DNA of 64,000 nucleotides from Mesodorylaimus sp. YZB2_4. Lineage: Eukaryota > Nematoda > Enoplea > Dorylaimida > Dorylaimidae. The position numbers were made by a program, and so were the translations under genes. The notes beneath the pieces were generated by a model. The model saw only the letters and a list, made by a program, of their open reading frames with translations, was not told the DNA's origin and made no database searches. Positions 1 to 11,991 of this stretch are shown here, piece by piece. The DNA is taken from the NCBI GenBank assembly GCA_030248295.1, contig JASANH010000976.1:62001-126000 (forward strand), read 5' to 3'. Each line of letters starts with the position of its first letter. Within the stretch, counting starts at the first letter, position 1.

Positions 1-1376
1 GAAATGGCTGTACGGTTGAGGGAAAACATTGAGGCTGACTCGCTCATTCAACAGTTCATCCTATGTATGCCTCTTTAGCCATGCGAGCTAATCACGCATT
101 GCTATTTTTAGATTTTCGTAAGCATGCTACACGCTATGCTATACTTTCACTTCGCGGCATTGATTGGGATCCGGAAGAAGAAAAAATGTCAAAGGGTAGC
201 TTTCTCTGCGGCAAACATTCGTGGCAGCATCTCTGACGAGTAGGCCTCCCCCTGAGAGACAGCTACAACCGAGCTTACGATTAGTCTAGAAAGCGAAAGC
301 CAGAAAGAATAAACTAGACCGCTTCCTGCGACCGCAAGTTATCATTTTCGAAAAACCTCCAGCTGGATGTCAGTGTTCTTGACTTCTCAGCCCTAGTTCG
401 ATCTCGAAGAATGAAAGTGTGTATTCAGGCGCGCTTCCCTTCAGTTCCGCTCTGCACTATCGAACATGCAAGCGAGAAACGGTCAAAACTATACTGCACG
501 ACTACCGCGTAGAACATATATAAACCAGATTGACCGCTTCGAATCATGATTACATAGAATAAATATGAGAATAAAAACGAAGACAGCAGTTCAATAATGC
601 ACAGGAGCTTGTCAGCTCACCGCAGACGCAAAATGCGCAAATGAAAAACGACAAGTCCTGCAATTCTGGCCACCTGCCGATGTTGGTTGAACAACAGGAA
701 TCTACACTGCTGGTTGGCACAAGGTATAAAACCCATGGCCCAGTTCCAAAAGAGCGGTAAAAACGGGAGGATATTGCAACAGCCTACTAGTATGTACAGT
801 TTCAAGTGCAAAAACTAATTTAAGTTTCGGCCTATCTTTCTTTTAGTTCAAGTTCCCAGCATGCTATCACGGCTGCTGATGACTCACTTCAAAGAGAGCA
901 TGAACTGGGCTCGGCCTGGTGTATTCTGTACCTAAACATCAACTCTCGCATACGTACCCATTTTGCACCACCACACCAGATCGATCAATAGTTTCTAGCC
1001 TCGCTTCAGGGTTGTAGAGTATGAAATCTAAAAACGTGACAAAGTAAGAACTCCGATCGACTGTGAACCCACGGTAAAAACTTTCAGCACTAGAGTCACC
1101 CAACCGGAAGGCATGATGACGTGAATGCGAATCATGAATCTGGGATCTCGCACATGGTCTTCAACCGGAAGTGGATTGAGTTGATATAAGAAGTAGAGAA
1201 ACTGTCTGCTAAAGAGCGCCAAAATTAAAGTCCAAGAACTGAATGGCACTTTCGCTGAATAACTTTATCGCGAGAGGTGAAGGCTGAAGAAATCGTGTTC
1301 GTTTTCCCAGGATTTACTTTGTCTGTTCAGCGTGTGTCTCCGACTAACTAATATTTCTTGAGCAGAAGAGCAGAAA
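1..1376. other. Intergenic sequence upstream of CDK7
   Basis: I see no credible gene here. The open frames are short and resemble no family known to me. The last ~60 bases hold a pyrimidine-rich tract and an AG 11 bases before the CDK7 start codon (see separate entry). The CDK7 promoter probably lies here but I see no defined core element. Confidence 0.5.
1351..1376 (+). promoter_or_regulatory. Possible splice-leader acceptor before CDK7
   Basis: A run reading atatttcttgagcag ends at 1365, 11 bases before the start codon. An AG acceptor this close to a start is typical of nematode spliced-leader trans-splicing, but a 5' UTR intron would look the same. The leader itself is not in the window. 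Confidence 0.3.
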
Positions 1377-3371
<1,995 letters not shown>

Positions 3372-3677
3372 TTTTTTATGTATCTAAGTTCGCTGTGAAT
3401 TATGATCGAGTTTTCTGACAGGCTGTTCACGCATATATTTCATAGTTCGAGTTTTCTGGGATCTAACAAAAGTTTGCCACATCCAGCTAACACTGTGTGA
3501 TGGATTGAGGGGCTTATTAGACTCCCAGCTGGACCGTTTCATTGCGCAGTTTCGTCACCGAGACATCGAGAATAGATGACACAAGAGGACAAGAGAGCGG
3601 AGACCAGCCATTTAGACCATGTCCAAACCTGTCCTGTCCAAGGGTTCATTTGTCATCGATTCACCTCGTTTCGTTTC

Positions 3678-4339
3678 TTAGCGGGCCTTGGGTCCCTTGA
3701 CACTAGTGATGCATTTGATGTTGCCCTTGGGGATCTGACCAGTGGTTTTCACTTTCACATTGATTTTGACGCCGTTCATCCGCGTAGTCGTTTCGTAGGC
3801 GATAGTCCGCTTTCGTTTCGACGATCGACTCGATTTTCGGAATCGACTGCGACTTGTTTCGGATTTCCGACGTTTGCCTCGTTTCTTCGACGACGATGGC
3901 TTTTTGGACCGCTTTCGCGAAGGTGATTCCGATTCGACCGCCTCAGACCCACTTTCCGGCGGCAAAGGAGGCGCGGGTACTTCGTCATCAGTCACCCAAC
4001 CCTTCAATTCCTGTTAGTGGAATCTGGATCTGATACAGGTAAATGCTAGTCCTGGACGTACCTGTACTGGCTCGGATTTGGAATCCCCCTTTCGTCGTCC
4101 ATTCACACCGTGCTTCTTCAATTCCAAAGCGTCCCACGGCACGTGTTTCCATTCGCTAGGCATCTTCCCCGTGGCAGTCCAATTTTCTGGGGGTTTGCAC
4201 GACCGACACGGAGCCCCGTCTTCCGTCTCGTGGTCGCAACTGGTGTCCGACTGAAAGCTAGCATATGATCTAAATAAATAAATTGGTGATATTTAATTAC
4301 CTGCGCCGATTTCGAGTCCTGGTCGTCTTTATCCGTCAT
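3678..4339 (-). CDS. Small basic protein, function unknown
   Basis: Three exons read in one frame on the minus strand: 4301-4339, 4062-4250 and 3678-4010, giving about 186 residues. Start is the ATG at 4339; stop is TAA. The N-terminal half is acidic then mixed, with a CRSC cysteine pair and a Trp-containing stretch (SEWKHVPWDALELKKHG). An acidic, proline-rich linker follows (DDEVPAPPLPPESGSE), then a long Lys/Arg/Ser-rich block with several possible nuclear localisation signals, and a short C-terminal segment (MNGVKINVKVKTTG) that could be a beta hairpin. I do not recognise the family. The composition suggests a nuclear or nucleic-acid-associated protein, which is inference only. It is convergent with CDK7, about 300 bases apart. 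Confidence 0.6.
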
Positions 4340-4959
4340 CTTGCGATTTATGGTTTGTCGTGTTCTCGAACAGCTGCGCCTGAAATGGGAGAGCTCTTAG
4401 CATAAGTCACTGGTCCTATGACAGTACTGCTTACTTGACTGGACGACGACGGATAAGGGTGCAGGCAAGCGCAACCACTCAACCTCCTCGACTGAACTGG
4501 CAGCGCCCAACTGTGCGGGTGTTTGCTGTACACTGTCACGGATAGGTCCCTTGATACAATTTGAGCCTCCTGCCTTTTAACATTAACTTGAACTTCAACC
4601 CAAATCAGCTTCCATAAACGTTCGAAACCACCTTATCAAAGAATGCGGACATGAGTCACATTATCAATATGCACTGACGAGCATCTTGAACAGCATTAAA
4701 GATAACAGTCTTCAACCTGCGACCTCAACCTCAACCCCACAAAGTTCTGACCAGAAGCTATCAAACGCCTTCAGAACCCATTGAGCATGCAATGGTTAGA
4801 TCACTGACAGCATGAGATCCACTTTTGACAGTTGCTTTGCAGTTCCTTCCGCATCAAATTTTTTTCGACCCATCTTGGTCGGTCCAGGGAAGGGTCGATT
4901 TTTGGCCCTTTACCCGCGGGCTGGGGGACTTCTTAGTTGACCTCATCTTGCCATCGTCT
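4340..4959. other. Intergenic, upstream of the basic-protein gene
   Basis: Presumed promoter region of the minus-strand gene that starts at 4339. No other gene or clear motif is visible. Similarity to the downstream SINE family becomes detectable only towards the right end. Confidence 0.4.
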
Positions 4960-5290
4960 AGGGTCCATCCGGTATGCATCAGCAAGAGCGCGTGTTAGTC
5001 GCTAACCTGATGTCGGCGATAACCCGTGAAATAACCCGACCCGGTCCGTGCCCCTTGAGGGGGGACCCGGAATCGAGAGCCTCTCGCCCCATAAGGCCCT
5101 CCTCTTGTATCGACCCCGAATGGATTAAGAGTCACCCACCGCCAGGCGTGCAAGGCGCGGAGAAAACTTCACCAAGTTCTCAGAAGGCCAGAGTTAAACC
5201 ACCCAGGCCGACGGTCTCTAGCTCTGCCAGCGATCTGAGAGTGACAGATGCCTTTCACCGCTACACCACCCAGGTGGCTCCCTACTCAAG
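4960..5290 (-). repeat. Degenerate copy of the SINE-2 family
   Basis: Weak but repeated matches to the better copies at 5.97-6.38 kb and 10.05-10.41 kb include gagtcaccca followed by a gcctggcgtgcag-like string, and at the right end ctacaccacc near the tRNA-like head. The order of these blocks is the same as in the other copies. It is strongly diverged, so the limits are approximate. Confidence 0.4.
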
Positions 5291-5967
5291 TCAGCCTGCG
5301 AGCAGGCAAGAAGGCACACAACAGAAGCCGATATTGTGCTTGAGCATGCCCACACAGTCCGGAGTCAGCGGGAGATTCATCATATGCATAGGTGACTGAC
5401 GGTCAGCCAGAAACCGCGAAAATTTGTATTCGTGAAATTTCGTGAAAATCCAGCACCGCAAAAATTGGATACCGCGAAATTTAAAGTGATTTACTGCTAC
5501 ATCGTTGTTTATGGACAGCTCTCCGCTAGCCCCACCGTGCTGTGCAGCAAATGGATCTGCAACCAGAGAGAACAGGCAGATAATTGACAGGTTCAAGAAT
5601 CGATCAGAGACAGAAATTACGGAATTCAGATCCAACGGCCGTCGAATATTGCAGATTTTTCAGAGTTTTTGCGCGCTACAGTATGCTTTACGTTATCAAG
5701 CGTTTGAAACATTTCGTAAATCCACCCCCTTCCCACTATGGTTTCGTTCAACCGCCCAATTCTTTATGGATCATTGACAGAACCTTGGTCAGATTGACCG
5801 GAGTTCAAAAAATGGCCACACGATTTACACATAAGATCGAGCACATCAGCGTCACTAGTCGGCCCCCGAAGCACATCGGAAAAGAACATAAATGGTAAAA
5901 GTAATCGGAGACGGTGGATGAAGCGGGCCATGTATCGTTGACTTTACATTTGTATGGAGATGATTGG
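5291..5967. other. Intergenic, no gene seen
   Basis: Short overlapping open frames occur on both strands but none resembles a known family or has convincing splice signals. The stretch is AT-richer than the SINE copies on both sides. Confidence 0.4.
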
Positions 5968-6378
5968 GGGGGGGGGGGCGAAGCCCGCCTTGCCTATAGC
6001 TGGAAGGCAGTCAAACCCTAAAAGAAAGGCTGTGCGGGGACCAGCACGCACAGCAGCGTCCCTCTGCGTGTCCTCTGTCCATGCGAGGGCATCCTGGACT
6101 TGACACCGACTTCCTCGGACGATGGCGGGTGGGCTGTGAGCCCTGTCGGTGTTCGACAGCCGAGGCTGCCTACTCATTTGGCTTCCGTCTCTCCACTGGG
6201 AGCACCTCGGCGGTACTGGGTGAGTCACCCACGGCCTGGCGTGCAGGGTCAGCGAGGGTTTCTGGTTCGCAAACCGACCTCCATCACCGGGGATCGAACC
6301 CAGGACGAATCTAGACACTCGCTCCTAAGCAATACGGGGAGACGAATGCCGACCCACTACACCACCGCGGCCGCTTCG
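5968..6378 (-). repeat. tRNA-derived SINE (SINE-2), copy A
   Basis: Read on the minus strand, the element starts near 6378 with a tRNA-like head. An A-box-like stretch (ggtggtgtagtgggtcggca) is followed by a B-box (gggttcgatcccc) about 70 bases later, the layout of an internal RNA polymerase III promoter. The body shares long blocks with the copy at 10.05-10.41 kb, including gcctatagc, gatggcggg and ctggcgtgc, in the same order. The far end is a homopolymer of G on the plus strand (C on the element strand). No protein is encoded, and I do not know a named family. Confidence 0.65.
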
Positions 6379-6828
6379 ACACGGTCTCGTGATTGCCCCG
6401 CAGAAGTTAGAAATCGTCGGGCGATCGAATCTTCGAGGCGAACATGAGGCAGATGGTTTCTATGCTCATCGGACCTCGATCAACGTAATCTCGAGCAAAA
6501 CTGCCATGGTGAGATGGAAAGGGCCCACAGAAACAGGATACGTACCTACCGAGGAACAGGTACCTCGTCTTCGGTGGCCGTCCAGTCCGGCTGAACAATC
6601 GCAGCAGGTCTCAAAATTGGCTGTGGATGTCATCGCAGAGCGACAAGGGCGGCTGCACTTCAACAGGCATTGAGCTTCCTCGTCATGGTACTGTAGGTTC
6701 GAGCGACCATCTGCTAATCAAGGCTGAACGATTTCACCTTTTGCCAAGTCGATTGACATTCACTTGGGCTTGGATTTGTTGAGGGTCATTGTCCAGCCAC
6801 AGCTGGGCCTTACCAAGTTCATGAGGCA
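6379..6828. other. Intergenic, no gene seen
   Basis: This stretch lies between the SINE and the left edge of the MSP duplication. Overlapping short frames occur but nothing is recognisable. Confidence 0.4.
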
Positions 6829-8145
6829 ACAGTCGTACAACTCAAGTTGCGCCTAAATTGACTAGAGTCATGACGTTGATGCCAATATTGCTAAATGTTA
6901 GTCACTTCTGTCAGCTTTTTATGAAGCCGGAGAGGGGTCATAACAATTGAGTTGCGGCTGGGCAGTGACTTCAGTGACTTCGTGAGTGACATAGGGAATC
7001 AATTTGTCTGGCAAATCTGTACACCCTGATTAAGAAACAAAAATGATGCAAATATTCTGGCAACCTCACATATTCAACTGCACTGTAAACTAGCTGGGAA
7101 AGTCCCCAAAAACCAACAGGAATATACAGTAACTCTCTAACATCCAAGCTTTTATTATCTGTGTAAGGAATGAGAGTGTAAAGAATGACACTGCATCGCA
7201 AACCCAGCTTTCGTAGGCTCGTCCGTCATTCCTCTACGCCTCATTGTTGGAGAGCGGTCGTGTCTGTTTCGAGTCGTCGTGCACGCGCATCGATCGGTGA
7301 GAATGAGTGTCGCCAAGGAAGTCAAGATCAGTCCCGAAACGTTGGCCATGAAGGAGGGCCAGGGCGTCGAGGTGACGGTGGAGAACACGGGGTCCCGCAC
7401 GTTGACCTACAAGCTCAAGACGACTCGTCCCGCCAGCGTCAAACCGACCAAGGCATTCGGCGTGGTCAAGGCGGGAGGCAACGACAAGTTCAAGATCAAC
7501 TTCAAGCCCACGCCCTCCGAGAAGCCGTTCACCGATGCCGATCGAGTCACAGTGATGGTGGCGGCCATGCCGGACAGCTCCATGGTAAGTCACGTGCTTT
7601 ATGCTTAGGTTCGGGGGTGAGGCTTCGATCGGGCCGCCGTCATCCACACCACGGGCAACTCTTTCCATGCCACGTCTTCTTTTCAGAAACCAGAGCACTT
7701 CTGGAAGTCGCCGGGGGCGTCGGACGCGTTTCGTCAAGTGCTCAAGTTGGAGAAAGCGGCCGAAGGTGGCAAGAAGGAGCCGAAGAAGAAGAAAGAAGAG
7801 TCCGAGAAGGAAGAGTCCGAGGCGAAGAGCGAGGAGAGCGAGGCCGAGACCGAATCTGGCAGCGAGGCATCCGGCAGCGAGGGCACTGAGAGCGAGGCCT
7901 GAACCCGAGATCTGTGATCCGATCGTGATTCCTCCCCGTTCGTGCTTTGACGTGATCGATGCTGGTGTGTTCTCTGGGTACGCGTGTGACTGACACAGAT
8001 GATCAAACTGTTGATTCCGTAGGATCGACACTACAAGCATGAGCGTGCAAGCAAGCTGAAAGCAAAGAATCGTAGCATGAGTGAGCAAACCTATTTTGGC
8101 ACTAATGTGCTCCGCAGCTTCATGGCATCCCTGGTCAACAGTATT
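6829..8145 (+). repeat. MSP segmental duplication, copy 1
   Basis: The whole block recurs in inverted orientation at 52350-53667. The flank left of the gene (6829-7290) is similar but carries many substitutions and small indels. From about 7290 to 8060 the copies are near identical except for a 26-base insertion in the intron of copy 2. Similarity then falls slowly and stops at about 8145, just after ctggtcaacagtatt. Confidence 0.9.
7303..7902 (+). CDS. MSP-domain protein with acidic tail, copy 1
   Basis: Two exons, 7303-7584 and 7687-7902, separated by a 102-base GT-AG intron, encode 165 residues. Residues about 5-105 form a major sperm protein/VAP-type beta-sandwich: VKISPETLAM near the start, then a run of alternating strands (TYKLKTTRP, FKINFKPTPSEKP). 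Residues about 118-165 are a charged tail of Lys then repeated Ser-Glu units. In nematodes, small MSP-domain proteins act in sperm cytoskeletal assembly and signalling, while VAP proteins add a membrane anchor. No hydrophobic anchor is present here, so a soluble cytoplasmic role is more likely. The start is the ATG just after gatcggtgaga; an upstream GTG also lies in frame. The coding sequence is identical to the copy at 52.6-53.2 kb. Expression in sperm is inference from the family. Confidence 0.85.
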
Positions 8146-8232
8146 TCTCGAGCATGGGTGCACTGGCTCATAAGCCTCGTTTTTCGTACAATCCGCCCTA
8201 GGAATACACCAAAAACAAAGAATCAGCTCCTT

Positions 8233-8335
8233 GAAAGGGAAACCCGAAAGGCGAGGGAGGTCAGGTAAGTTGGTCGCATCGTCGATGCTGGTCGCACAAC
8301 CAATTGTCACCACTTGAAGCTACTCGGAAGCAGAC
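8233..8335 (+). repeat. Short inverted repeat block B, copy 1
   Basis: The stretch with ggaaacccgaaaggcgaggg followed by a perfect splice-donor-like CAG|GTAAGT recurs in inverted orientation at 54783-54893, along with a following gctactcggaagca-like string. In this locus it lies after the MSP block; in the other locus it lies beyond the opposite edge of the block. Confidence 0.7.
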
Positions 8336-8886
8336 TCACAATTTTTTTCGGTCGAGTGTTAATATTTTAGAGAGGCGAATGCCGAACCGCTGCACCACCG
8401 CGGCCGCTTGTAGGGAGATGATGATATGCTTGACTAAAAACCGAAAACAGCAGCGTCGGATGGATTCAGTAGCGAGAATTGAGGAGTCGACCGTCCAGAG
8501 CGCGCCGCAAAAGGACGATCATTTTTTATTGTCATGTTTTATTGTTAATAATCGAAGCCTAAAGGAGTTCCGATTGATTGATCCCAGTGATTGAGCAACA
8601 TGCCACTGTTGCATCAAGGATCGCTTCAGCATAAAGTCAAAAGCTACGGCTGACATGGTAAACATCTCCGAACGGCGTACGCTGTGAAGTAATACTTGAG
8701 TAAAAGCACTGCGAGATTCAAACGATTACGCGCCTCAACAGCGTACCTACTCCCGACCAAAGTCTACAAAGCCAAGCAGCAAATGCTCTGGTGTCCAGGT
8801 TATGTCGACACGTTCAAAGTTCTCGCAGCGCCTGATCACATCTCGCCACACTGACTAGGACCACTGACATTGCACCAGCATACTCA
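8336..8886. other. Intergenic, with a SINE-2 head fragment
   Basis: At about 8371-8412 a fragment matches the tRNA-like head of SINE-2 (gaggcgaatgccg then caccaccgcggccgctt). The remainder shows no gene. The promoter and a first exon of the Deltex gene may be here but I could not define them. Confidence 0.45.
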
Positions 8887-9813
8887 ATGTGTTTAACCTC
8901 CTCAACGTGTTTAAAAGTTCCTTATTTCGAATTTTGGTGCTCGAGGCTTTCGATTTGTTTAGAAGAGAAGCAAAGCATATTCGATCAACGAACATCCCAA
9001 TTGGTGGCCGCTCTGAATTCGGATTGGCCCAGTCAGCTAGAATGCGCCGTTTGCAACGAGGATTTCGACGAGAATTCAAGCTCGGATGCTTGCGAATCGA
9101 CAATCAGAGAAATGTGCCAGCGCTGTCACAGGCCTTATCACGTTGCCTGTTTCGACCAAGCCGGCGGCGCCTGTTGTTTCTGTATCAGTGCAATGCAAAT
9201 GATGCCGGATGGTCGATGCGAGGATCAGCCGATCAATGGAAAGATGGACGTGCAGATCGTCGGTGACGCGTTAGCTACACCGCCCGGTCACCTCGACGCT
9301 ACTGGGCACATTCTGATCACGTACAAGTTCCCGTGCGGAATCCAAGGGGTATCCGACAGAATTTTTATTCGAACTGAATCATCTTACAGCTTGCCTTTTC
9401 AGTGCAAAGGTCCAAAACCGGGCCAGTTTTACTTCGGGTGCACTCGAACGGCCTATTTGCCCAACAATGAACGAGGGAACAAGGTTTGTCGCATGCTGAA
9501 AGTGGCCTTCGAGGTGAGTCGATCCTTTTGTCCTTTTCTTTTTGGGGCAGCACCTTGCATCGTAGCGCGGTCTGGTCTTGGCCATCGACAAGCTTACAAC
9601 GGGCTACGACGACTACGGCGTGTGCTGGGGATCGATCCCGCACAAAACGAGCTTGACCGGAGGCCGTTCGAAGTAGGACACTGCCCGAAAGGGTCGCTCC
9701 TCCTTACTCATGCTCTCGCTCTCAGATGCGGATATCCAGATGAGACGTATTTGTCACGAATCGAGAACGTGCTGCGATCATTCGGAATCGAGAACTTGGC
9801 GGACAAAGACTGA
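8887..9813 (+). CDS. Deltex-type E3 ubiquitin ligase (DTX3-like)
   Basis: Deltex proteins are RING E3 ligases; some act in Notch signalling and ADP-ribose-linked ubiquitination. Exons in one frame: up to 9348, 9403-9513, 9566-9672 and 9726-9813. A zinc-binding RING-like region comes first (CAVCNEDF, then a CxxCH...H..C cluster and GACCFC). The Deltex C-terminal domain follows: QPINGKMDV, GHILITYKFPCGIQG, PGQFYFGCTRTAYLPNNERG, GNKV, VLAIDKLTTGYDDYGVCW, HKTSLTGGRS, KCGYPDETYLSRIENVL and a short GIENL tail. This matches the order in human DTX3. No WWE domains are visible, as in DTX3. The N-terminus is uncertain: an acceptor-like tttgtttag at 8961 suggests the first exon shown starts near 8962 and that an upstream coding exon was missed; 8887 is only the first ATG in frame. 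Confidence 0.88.
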   Translation: MCLTSSTCLKVPYFEFWCSRLSICLEEKQSIFDQRTSQLVAALNSDWPSQLECAVCNEDFDENSSSDACESTIREMCQRCHRPYHVACFDQAGGACCFCISAMQMMPDGRCEDQPINGKMDVQIVGDALATPPGHLDATGHILITYKFPCGIQGVSDRIFIRTESSYSLPFQCKGPKPGQFYFGCTRTAYLPNNERGNKVCRMLKVAFEVSRSFCPFLFGAAPCIVARSGLGHRQAYNGLRRLRRVLGIDPAQNELDRRPFEVGHCPKGSLLLTHALALRCGYPDETYLSRIENVLRSFGIENLADKD

Positions 9814-10050
9814 AGCGAGAAGAAAACAGTTCGTGGAATTGTCAAAGTGTACTAGATGAGTCGTTTTGTAATACGAGTGGGGAAATCTGTGATTTTTTTT
9901 AGTTGGCCTTGTGTTTATTTAAATAGAGACTGGTACGTAGGCTCGAGGACAATGACATTTTGGTTCATCGTTTTACATACTAGCGTGCTTACGCTTCGCC
10001 TAATTGGGGTCACTGCAGAAATATGTACGTTGGACCCCGCACCGCGTCAG
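9814..10050. other. 3' flank of the Deltex gene
   Basis: AT-rich downstream sequence that probably holds the 3' UTR. No canonical AATAAA was found and no gene is visible. Confidence 0.35.
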
Positions 10051-10412
10051 CCCCCCCCCCCCCCGGGACTTCCGTTTTGCCTATAGCCGGCCAACAGTCA
10101 TATCATAAGCGAGGCCACGAGAAGGCCAGCTCCAACGGCAGCTTTCCTCTGTGCGCCTCCACTAAGAGCAGCTTCACACGAGGGCATCATGGATTAGACG
10201 ACTTTCTCAGGCGATGGCGGGTTGGGGCTCAACAGCCGAGACTGTCTCCTCGTTTGGCTTCGTCTTTCCCCTACCTCGACGGTAGTGGGTGTGTTACTCA
10301 GGACCTGGCGTGCGAGATCAACGAGGTTTTATGGTTCGCAACCGACCTCCGTCGCCGGGAATTGAACCTGGGCCGAGCCCAGTCACTGGCTAGACCATCG
10401 GATCGAGATTGG
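10051..10412 (-). repeat. tRNA-derived SINE (SINE-2), copy B
   Basis: It shares the ordered blocks of copy A: gcctatagcc, agggcatc, gatggcgggt, ctcgtttggctt, a gacctggcgtgc-type string and ttcgcaaccgacctcc. It ends in a minus-strand B-box (aggttcaattcccgg). On the plus strand it begins with a run of about 14 C. In copy A the homopolymer at the same place is G, so the tails have opposite bases. Confidence 0.65.
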
Positions 10413-11991
10413 TAGCGTGTCGAGTCGCTATGGATAAACTCGAGGTCACCGAACTGGTCGACGTACCCGCCCTCGTGCGAAAAATGCGATGTCTACGAGC
10501 CATGATCGTCCAGAACGTGCCTCACGGTATCTTCATCAATCTGTCGTCGGCAAGGCCATTAATCAGCGCTGTTTGCAGTTCCAGTAAACGGTCATCGACA
10601 CTGTGATCCTGTGATTGTGAGTGATTTGAGTGAAATGTCAGATTTGTGCGAATTTGAGTGGCTGTAAAAAATGTGCTCTGCGAGCGTAATGGAGAGTCTT
10701 AATCGAACAGGTCAGCGCAGCACCAAATGCACAAACGTGTTATCAAAAATCCGACAGCCCTCTAAGGACTTTGGCTTCTGACAGAGCTGTCATTTTCATT
10801 ATCTGCGATCTCTCCTCGTCAGGGCTTCCCTCGCTTTCACGGTAGATCTCCTATCCTGCTAAGCGGTCGTATGTCCCAGTCTGCGGCCGGTCACTTTCGC
10901 ACCATGCTTCCTTGAAAACCTCGCTACAGACGATCGAGCAGGAACAAGTCGACGCTTCTGCATGCAGTCAGCTGTACAGTACATTGAAAAGAAAACTTGT
11001 TGCCGGTTTATGGGCATACGCGACAAACTCACTAATCTATCTTGATGCTGAGATGCAGCATATGATAGTTCTCTAACAACATAGGACGGCCAATCACATC
11101 TTTGTCTGCTGGTCAAGCGCTCGTTAATGCTGTTATAGGGCACTGTTGTTGATGTCGAACTAATCAAATGCACCGTCAGGTAGTTAAAGGCTCTTCTTCT
11201 TACAGGCGCGAGCCCTGACGACGTTGGAGAGAGTAAACAACGTCGCAAATGTCGAAATCAATTACACACAGTTTGAGAGTTCTGTAAGGTTTTTAAGGTA
11301 GGGCATAGGGAAAAAGCAAGGCGTGGAAAAAAGGGACAAGTAACTGACGGGGTGTACAATTGTAGAGGCTAGTCTGGCAGGAACGTCACCCATCAGGAAT
11401 TTGTTTCAGCCATGGACAAGGATGGAAGACTTGGTTCTTGCGTTTTTGGCGTGGTGTGAAAGCTCCACCTGTCACTCACTCCCTCCAGTAACTCTGACCT
11501 AGACGTCAAACAACTTCAAGTGGTACTGGAGCCAACTAGCGTATAACTGTCTTTCACGCGGACTGCGCACTTACCGGCGAGTGTTAGACTCGCCCAGGTT
11601 CATCATTTCTTGCGTACAGTAAGTTCCCTTCATCCTCAAGTAGGCTTGCGTTTGATGATGTGGCAAAACAGACACCGAAAAGTCGTCGCTCCCATTGAAG
11701 CTCAGTTCATTCAGCCACATTTCCGACACCGCTGTTTTTCAAAATCATGACGCTACTGGCGTACCCATTAGATGGCATACTTACGTCTGTAGTTTGGATA
11801 TCAATAGACAAACTGCATTTGCCTGGATGCCTTGTGGATACTTTCTCCTTGAGCTTTTTGATAAACCCTAGTGCTATTTTATTTCCTTGCAAGATTAACG
11901 AGACACCACGACCACACTAGTCAAGAATGCATAACAGGAGTAGGTAAAGTACAGTCTCGTCATCTGTGCCGCAGTGTTTATCAAAACACGA
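10413..11991. other. Intergenic, no gene seen
   Basis: About 1.6 kb with only short frames on both strands. I recognise no family, RNA gene or repeat shared with the rest of the window. Confidence 0.4.

Noticed and set aside
7234-8313. Long minus-strand frame of 359 codons over the first MSP gene
   Set aside because: It is antisense to two well-supported MSP exons and their intron. The GC-rich codon bias of the real gene keeps the opposite frame open.
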